From NCBI GenBank assembly GCA_046756405.1, contig JBHHWH010000039.1, forward strand, positions 1 to 21,348: 21,348 nucleotides of DNA, written 5' to 3'. Source of the DNA: JBHHWH01 sp046756405. Lineage in GTDB: Bacteria; Actinomycetota; Acidimicrobiia; Spongiisociales; ZC4RG35. The position numbers and the translations under genes were made by a program. Position 1 is the stretch's first letter; every line of letters begins with the position of its first letter. The notes beneath the pieces were generated by a model. That model made no database searches. It had not been told where the DNA came from and was given only the letters and a program-made list of their open reading frames with translations. This document shows positions 12,701 through 21,348 of the stretch, one piece after another.

Positions 12701-15700
12701 TTGGCTTCGCGCGTGGCTGAGCGCTTTTCTTTCGGGAAGATTCCCGAAGTCCTACCCTTACCCGATCTCCTGGCTGTCCAGCATGAGTCCTTCCAGTGGT
12801 TTCTCGACGACGGTCTCCGCGAGATCTTCAACGAGATAAGTCCCATCGAGGACTTCACCGGCACCCTGGCCCTGGAACTGACCGACCACCGCTTCGGCGA
12901 GCCCCAGATGACCCTTGAGGAAGCCCGGGAGCGTGATGCCAACTACGCCCGGCCCCTCTTTGTCACAGCGCGGTTCATGAACAGGTCCACGGGCGAGATC
13001 AAAGAACAGCAGGTCTTCTTGGGTGATTTCCCCATCATGACCGAAAAGGGCGTGTTCATCATCAACGGCACGGAGCGGGTCATCGTGTCTCAACTGGTCC
13101 GTTCCCCGGGCATCTACTACGACGTCGCCAAGGACAAGACCTCGGACAAGCTCATCTACTCGGGCAAGGTCATTCCCGGTCGAGGTGCCTGGCTGGAGTT
13201 CGACACCGACAAGAAGGACACCATCGGGGTTCGCGTCGACCGGAAGCGTCGCCAGTACATCACAGCTTTCCTCAAGGCCCTCGGCGTCGCCGAGAGCGAC
13301 GAGGAGATCCTGGAGATGTTCGACGGCGCCGAGTCGATCAAGAACACCATCGAAAAGGACCCGGTGGCCGACAAGGAGGAGGCCCTCCTTGACCTCTATC
13401 GCAAGCTGCGGCCTGGCGAACCGACGACTGTTGAGTCGGCCCGAGGCCTGATCCAGACCCTCTTCCGTAACCCGAAACGGTATGACCTCACCCGGGTCGG
13501 TCGCTACAAGATCGCCCAGAAGTTCGGCGAGGCGCTTCCTGAGGACTACCGGGCCGAGGGCCTTCAGATGCTCCGAGACGCGGACGTCGTGGACGCCATC
13601 CGCTACCTGGTGGCCCTGCACGCCGGCGAAGAGACGATGACCACCCACGCCGGGAACACGGTCCGGATCAGCACCGACGACATAGACCACTTTGGAAATC
13701 GTCGAGTCCGGACTGTCGGGGAGCTGGTCCAGAACCAGGTTCGGGTCGGGCTGACCCGGCTGGAGAGGGTGGTGCGGGAGCGGATGACCACCCAGGACCC
13801 GGACGCGATCACCCCTCAGAGCCTGATCAACATTCGGCCGGTGACCGCCGCCATAAAGGAGTTCTTCGGCACCTCCCAGCTCAGCCAGTTCATGGACCAG
13901 CCCAACCCGCTGGCCGGTCTGACCCACCGGCGCCGCCTCTCGGCCCTAGGGCCGGGCGGGTTGTCCCGGGAGCGGGCCGGGTTCGAAGTCCGCGACGTTC
14001 ACCCTTCCCACTACGGGCGCATGTGTCCCATCGAGACCCCCGAAGGTCCGAACATCGGTTTGATCGGATCCCTGGCCTGCTTCGCAAGGGTCAACGATTT
14101 CGGGTTCATCGAGACCCCCTACCGCAAGGTAGAGAAAGGGAAGGTCACAGGCAAGGTTGATTACCTGACCGCCACCGAGGAGGAGCGGTTCGTCATCGCC
14201 CAGGCCAACGCCCCCCTCAAGGACGACGGCACCTTCGCCAACAAGCGGGTGCTGGTGCGCCGGGCCGGAGGCGAAGTGGAGTACGTCTCACCCAAGGAAG
14301 TGGACTACATGGACATCTCTCCCAAGCAGATCGTCTCCGTCTCCACCTCCCTCATTCCCTTCCTGGAGCACGACGACGCCAACCGTGCGTTGATGGGGTC
14401 CAACATGCAGCGGCAGGCGGTCCCGCTCCTGGTCGCCGAAGCGCCCCTCGTCGGCACCGGCGTGGAGGCCCGTGCCGCCAAGGACTCGGGCGACATGGTT
14501 ATCTCCAAGGTGGCTGGGGAGGTGGTCGAAGTCACCGGCGACTACATCGTGGTCAAGGAGGCCAAGACCAACCGGAAGCACACTTACCCGCTGGCCAAGT
14601 TCGAGCGCTCGAACCAGGGCACCTGCATGAACCAGAAGCCCGTCGTGAGGGAGGGCGACAAGGTGAAAGCCGGGGACGTGCTGGCCGACGGACCGTCCAC
14701 CGAGAGTGGGGAACTCGCCCTGGGCCGCAACCTGCTGGTGGCTTTCATGCCCTGGCAGGGCCACAACTTCGAGGACGCCATCATCATCAGTGAGCGGCTG
14801 GTCAAAGAGGACATCCTCACTTCGATCCATATCGAAGAGCATGAGATCGACGCCCGGGACACCAAGCTTGGAGCCGAGGAGATCACCCGGGACATCCCCA
14901 ATGTACCCGAAGAGGTGCTGGCCAACCTCGACGAGGACGGCATCATCCGTTTGGGCGCCGAGGTCGGCCCCGGCGACTATCTGGTGGGCAAGGTCACCCC
15001 GAAGGGGGAGACCGAGCTCACCCCCGAGGAGCGCCTCCTTCGAGCCATCTTCGGCGAGAAGGCCCGCGAGGTTCGGGACACCTCCCTCAAGGTGCCCCAT
15101 GGTGAGCAAGGCAAGGTGATCGGGGTCAAGGTCTTCCGCCGTGCCGACGGCTACGACCTGCCGCCCGGGGTCAACGAGCTGGTGCGGATCCATGTGGCCA
15201 CGCAGCGCAAGATCAGCGAAGGCGACAAGCTCGCCGGCCGTCACGGGAACAAGGGGGTCATAGCCAAGATCCTCCCCGAGGAGGAGATGCCCTTCCTTCC
15301 CGACGGGACGCCCATGGACATCATCCTCTCGCCCCTGGGAGTCCCCTCCCGCATGAACTTGGGTCAGATCCTGGAGACCCACCTCGGATGGGCCGCCGCT
15401 CAGGGGTGGGAGCCCTTCAAGGGAGACTCACCCGCCGCGACGGGAGCCGCTCCGTGGTCGAAGACCGCGACCCCGGTCTTCGATGGTGCCCTGGAAGAGG
15501 AGATCGCCGCCGTGATCGCCAACGCCCGCCCCAACCGGGACGGGGACAAGCTGGTCGGCGACGACGGCAAGGCTGTCCTCTACGACGGCCGGACCGGCGA
15601 GCCCTTCGACACCCCGGTGACCGTGGGATACATCTACATCATGAAGCTCGTCCATCTCGTGGACGAAAAGATCCACGCCCGTTCCACCGGCCCTTACAGC

Positions 15701-16072
15701 ATGATCACCCAGCAGCCCCTGGGCGGGAAGGCCCAGTTCGGAGGCCAGCGCTTCGGGGAGATGGAAGTCTGGGCCCTTGAGGCCTACGGCGCCGCCTATG
15801 CCCTTCAGGAGCTTCTGACCATCAAGTCCGACGACGTCCAGGGTCGGGTCAAGGTCTATGAGGCCATCGTCAAGGGCGACAACATCCCCGAGCCCGGCAT
15901 CCCTGAGTCCTTCCGGGTGCTGGTCAAGGAGATGCAGAGCCTCTGCCTCAACGTGGAGATGCTCTCGGCCGGTGAAGAGGTAGAGCTCCGCGAGCTGGAG
16001 GAAGACACTTATAGGTCGGTTGAATCTCTGGGTATCGACCTCTCTCGGCCAGAACGCCCAGATTCCGAGTGA
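12701..16072 (+). CDS. rpoB: DNA-directed RNA polymerase subunit beta
   Basis: Beta subunit of RNA polymerase, 1123 residues, the usual short actinobacterial form. The fork-loop/rifampicin region runs FFGTSQLSQFMDQ (about 388-400) and then THRRRLSALGPGGLSRERAG. The key rifampicin-contact Asp399 and the conserved His and Ser of THRRRLSA are present. The region has Pro401 and an Arg after the conserved His, where E. coli has Asn518 and Lys527. Further hallmarks are RDVHPSHYGRMCPIETPEGPNIGLI, KLAGRHGNKGV (active-site lysines) and GGKAQFGGQRFGEMEVWALEAYGAA near the end (switch 3/clamp anchor). The TTG start at 12701 is supported by AAGGAGG seven nucleotides upstream. rpoC follows after 19 bp, so they form one operon. 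Confidence 0.98.
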   Translation: MASRVAERFSFGKIPEVLPLPDLLAVQHESFQWFLDDGLREIFNEISPIEDFTGTLALELTDHRFGEPQMTLEEARERDANYARPLFVTARFMNRSTGEIKEQQVFLGDFPIMTEKGVFIINGTERVIVSQLVRSPGIYYDVAKDKTSDKLIYSGKVIPGRGAWLEFDTDKKDTIGVRVDRKRRQYITAFLKALGVAESDEEILEMFDGAESIKNTIEKDPVADKEEALLDLYRKLRPGEPTTVESARGLIQTLFRNPKRYDLTRVGRYKIAQKFGEALPEDYRAEGLQMLRDADVVDAIRYLVALHAGEETMTTHAGNTVRISTDDIDHFGNRRVRTVGELVQNQVRVGLTRLERVVRERMTTQDPDAITPQSLINIRPVTAAIKEFFGTSQLSQFMDQPNPLAGLTHRRRLSALGPGGLSRERAGFEVRDVHPSHYGRMCPIETPEGPNIGLIGSLACFARVNDFGFIETPYRKVEKGKVTGKVDYLTATEEERFVIAQANAPLKDDGTFANKRVLVRRAGGEVEYVSPKEVDYMDISPKQIVSVSTSLIPFLEHDDANRALMGSNMQRQAVPLLVAEAPLVGTGVEARAAKDSGDMVISKVAGEVVEVTGDYIVVKEAKTNRKHTYPLAKFERSNQGTCMNQKPVVREGDKVKAGDVLADGPSTESGELALGRNLLVAFMPWQGHNFEDAIIISERLVKEDILTSIHIEEHEIDARDTKLGAEEITRDIPNVPEEVLANLDEDGIIRLGAEVGPGDYLVGKVTPKGETELTPEERLLRAIFGEKAREVRDTSLKVPHGEQGKVIGVKVFRRADGYDLPPGVNELVRIHVATQRKISEGDKLAGRHGNKGVIAKILPEEEMPFLPDGTPMDIILSPLGVPSRMNLGQILETHLGWAAAQGWEPFKGDSPAATGAAPWSKTATPVFDGALEEEIAAVIANARPNRDGDKLVGDDGKAVLYDGRTGEPFDTPVTVGYIYIMKLVHLVDEKIHARSTGPYSMITQQPLGGKAQFGGQRFGEMEVWALEAYGAAYALQELLTIKSDDVQGRVKVYEAIVKGDNIPEPGIPESFRVLVKEMQSLCLNVEMLSAGEEVELRELEEDTYRSVESLGIDLSRPERPDSE

Positions 16073-16091
16073 CGAACCAGGTTAGGGAGAT

Positions 16092-20015
<3,924 letters not shown>

Positions 20016-20030
20016 GCCGCAGCATTCGAT

Positions 20031-20060
20031 TTGGTAACAGTGCGCGGGGGGTCGTAGAAT
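20031..20060 (+). promoter_or_regulatory. Candidate promoter of the rpsL-rpsG(-fusA) operon
   Basis: TTGGTA (20031-20036), an 18-bp spacer and TAGAAT (20055-20060) lie 16 bp after the rpoC stop. This predicts a start near 20067 and a leader of about 125 nt before rpsL, so the ribosomal genes need not depend on read-through from rpoC. Confidence 0.55.
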
Positions 20061-20072
20061 CTTTCTTCGGTC

Positions 20073-20097
20073 CCCAGCGCCGCGCGCGCCGGCGGGG
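20073..20097 (+). other. G/C-rich hairpin in the rpsL leader
   Basis: CGCCG (20078-20082) pairs with CGGCG (20090-20094), extended by CCC (20073-20075) with GGG (20095-20097) across a 2-nt bulge. It lies just after the predicted transcription start. It could be a leader structure or a terminator for rpoC read-through; no T-tract follows. Confidence 0.35.
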
Positions 20098-20192
20098 CCA
20101 GCCGGGCTGATCGCCGTGCCCGGTGTGCAAGTATTCACAAGAGGAATGGCGGTTGGGGTGCGCCCCGCGCCGTTGCCTCGCTCGGAGGAAAC

Positions 20193-20564
20193 ATGCCAAC
20201 GATCGAGCAGCTTGTCCGCGAGGGCAGGAAGCCGAAGAAGAAGAAGGTGAAGACCGCCGGTCTGGCGGGTGCCCCGCAGCGACGGGGCGTGTGTACGCGC
20301 GTCTACACCGTGACCCCCAAGAAGCCCAACTCGGCGTTGCGCAAAGTATGTCGTGTCCGTCTCTCCTCCGGTGTGGAGGTCACCGCCTACATCCCCGGTG
20401 AGGGTCACAACCTTCAGGAACACTCCATTGTTCTGGTCCGTGGGGGCCGTGTCCGCGACCTTCCCGGAGTCCGTTACAAGGTGATAAGGGGCACGCTCGA
20501 TGCCTCCGGGGTTGCCGATCGCAAGCAGGCCCGCAGTCGTTATGGGACGAAGAGGGAGTCCTGA
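20193..20564 (+). CDS. rpsL: 30S ribosomal protein S12
   Basis: Ribosomal protein S12 of 123 residues, part of the decoding centre of the small subunit. The conserved core is GSPQRRG-like (GAPQRRGVCTRV, 26-37), TPKKPNSALRK (41-51) with the wild-type Lys43, and EGHNLQEHS (70-78). The PNSA loop and the GGRVRDLPGVRY loop (84-95) form the streptomycin site. Position 88 is Arg here, while most bacteria, including E. coli and M. tuberculosis, have Lys. GGAGG four nucleotides before the ATG supports the start. The stop overlaps the rpsG start by 1 nt (TGATG). Confidence 0.98.
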   Translation: MPTIEQLVREGRKPKKKKVKTAGLAGAPQRRGVCTRVYTVTPKKPNSALRKVCRVRLSSGVEVTAYIPGEGHNLQEHSIVLVRGGRVRDLPGVRYKVIRGTLDASGVADRKQARSRYGTKRES

Positions 20565-21031
20565 TGAGGCGAGCACCTGCCCAGAAGCGGACCGCGGAGC
20601 CCGACCCGGTATTCCGCAGCGTCCTGGTCAGCCAGGTGATCAACAAGGTGCTGTGGAAGGGGAAGAAGGGCCTCGCTCGCTCCATCGTCTACGACGCCTT
20701 GGAGACCGTGGAGCAGCGCACCGGTCAGGACCCGACCGTGGTCCTCCGCCGGGCCATCGACAACCTCAAGCCCCAGGTCGAAGTACGCTCCCGACGTGTC
20801 GGGGGAAGCTCCTATCAGGTGCCGGTGGAGGTGCCTCCCCGCCGGCAGAACAGCCTGGCCATCCGCTGGCTGGTCAGCTACGCCCGTCAGCGCCGCGAGC
20901 CGACGATGGCGATGCGACTGGCCAATGAGATCCTCGATGCCTCCAACAACACTGGGGCGGCGATAAAGAGGAAAGAAGACGTCCACAAGATGGCGGAGTC
21001 CAACAAGGCCTTTGCCCACTACCGCTGGTGA
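20564..21031 (+). CDS. rpsG: 30S ribosomal protein S7
   Basis: Ribosomal protein S7 of 155 residues, the primary binder of the 3' major domain of 16S rRNA and nucleator of the small-subunit head. MRRAPAQKR, the DPVFRSVLVSQVINKVLWKGKKGLA segment, and the C-terminal NEILDASNNTGAAIKRKEDVHKMAESNKAFAHYRW are classic. The ATG overlaps the rpsL stop (TGATG), so translation is coupled. In E. coli, S7 represses its own operon by binding the rpsL-rpsG junction; here that junction has no spacer, so any such control must act elsewhere. Confidence 0.98.
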   Translation: MRRAPAQKRTAEPDPVFRSVLVSQVINKVLWKGKKGLARSIVYDALETVEQRTGQDPTVVLRRAIDNLKPQVEVRSRRVGGSSYQVPVEVPPRRQNSLAIRWLVSYARQRREPTMAMRLANEILDASNNTGAAIKRKEDVHKMAESNKAFAHYRW

Positions 21032-21055
21032 GCTGGCGGGCCTGACAATCCACCC

Positions 21056-21117
21056 GAACGTTCCAGTAGGCGGGCTCGTGAAACTCTGAAGCCCGAACCG
21101 CCGGACAGGGGACGTTC
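21056..21117 (+). other. Nested dyad in the rpsG-fusA intergenic leader
   Basis: GAACGTTCC (21056-21064) pairs with GGGACGTTC (21109-21117) over 9 bp with one G-U pair. Inside it, CGGGCT (21071-21076) pairs with AGCCCG (21090-21095), with an alternative GGCGG/CCGCC pairing. This would fold as a two-level stem in the 120-nt gap before fusA. There is no T-tract, so it looks more like a cis-acting mRNA element than a terminator. Confidence 0.45.
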
Positions 21118-21152
21118 ACAACCGAATAGCGAGCCGGAGTAAACGAAAGAGA

Positions 21153-21348
21153 ATGAGTAGTAAAGGAAACGCGCTGCACCGCCTTCGTGAGGTGCCCTTG
21201 AGCCGAACCCGAAATATCGGGATCATGGCTCACATCGACGCGGGCAAAACCACGCTCACCGAGCGCATCCTCTACTACACCGGCCGCAACTACAAGATCG
21301 GTGAGGTCCATGAGGGCTCGGCCACCATGGACTGGATGGAGCAGGAGC
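21153..21348 (+). CDS. fusA: Elongation factor G, N-terminal fragment
   Basis: The first 65 residues of the translocation GTPase EF-G, cut by the window end. After MSSKGNALHRLREVPLSRTRNIGI comes the P-loop AHIDAGKTTLTERILYYTG (G1 motif). GEVHEGSATMDWMEQE leads towards switch I. The N-terminal extension before RNIGI is slightly longer than in E. coli. A GGAG 13 nt upstream is a rather distant ribosome-binding site. It follows rpsG by 121 bp, in the standard str-operon order. Confidence 0.97.
   Translation, partial: MSSKGNALHRLREVPLSRTRNIGIMAHIDAGKTTLTERILYYTGRNYKIGEVHEGSATMDWMEQE

Noticed and set aside
12758..13927. Long minus-strand open frames inside rpoB and rpoC (for example 12758-13927, 14288-15382 and 16617-17891).
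   Set aside because: They are mirror frames of high-GC coding sequence with no recognisable domains, fully inside essential genes.

Overview
The window is a high-GC chromosomal segment from an actinomycetote. The evidence is a WhiB-type regulator, a 13E12/DUF222-type protein, a short actinobacterial-style RpoB, RpoC with a long charged coiled coil after its first zinc site, and GTG/TTG starts. A deep-branching class such as Acidimicrobiia would fit, but that is inference: no 16S rRNA is present.

Layout. 1-4781 is housekeeping and catabolic: a truncated 13E12-type gene and an M20 dipeptidase on the minus strand; a site-2-protease-like membrane peptidase and an ACAD10/11-like acyl-CoA dehydrogenase on the plus strand; and a minus-strand phosphofructokinase meeting the latter tail to tail. 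4941-7558 holds whiB and a tightly overlapping minus-strand operon of a retropepsin-like protease, a RimK-type glutamate ligase and an AstE-like zinc deacylase. This looks like a module that adds and removes amino acids on a protein or peptide. 7616-8178 is an Hsp20 gene with its own promoter, candidate operator and terminator. 8253-10778 holds a DUF3179 protein, a 50-residue membrane peptide and an MFS transporter with two compensating frameshifts. 10745-12434 holds a patatin-like lipase and a divergent Crp-family regulator. 12509-21348 is the core rpoB-rpoC / rpsL-rpsG-fusA block, with fusA cut by the window edge.

The standout is the DUF3179 gene (8253-9365). One in-frame TGA interrupts an otherwise intact reading frame exactly where the family's conserved CPxC motif has its first cysteine, giving U-P-I-C. 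Starting 13 nt after the TGA is a perfect 7-bp hairpin with a GGUCC apical loop, 20 nt from the codon, which matches the form of a bacterial SECIS element. I interpret it as a probable selenoprotein of a domain family I do not know to be a described selenoprotein family. The selenocysteine machinery is not in the window, so a nonsense mutation or base error cannot be excluded.

Other points of note: arginine at the streptomycin-associated position 88 of S12, a GGNGS in place of GGDGS motif in phosphofructokinase, a palindrome between the -35 and -10 of the hsp20 promoter, a nested dyad in the fusA leader, and three candidate promoters in the RNA polymerase/ribosomal region that share an 18-bp spacer.
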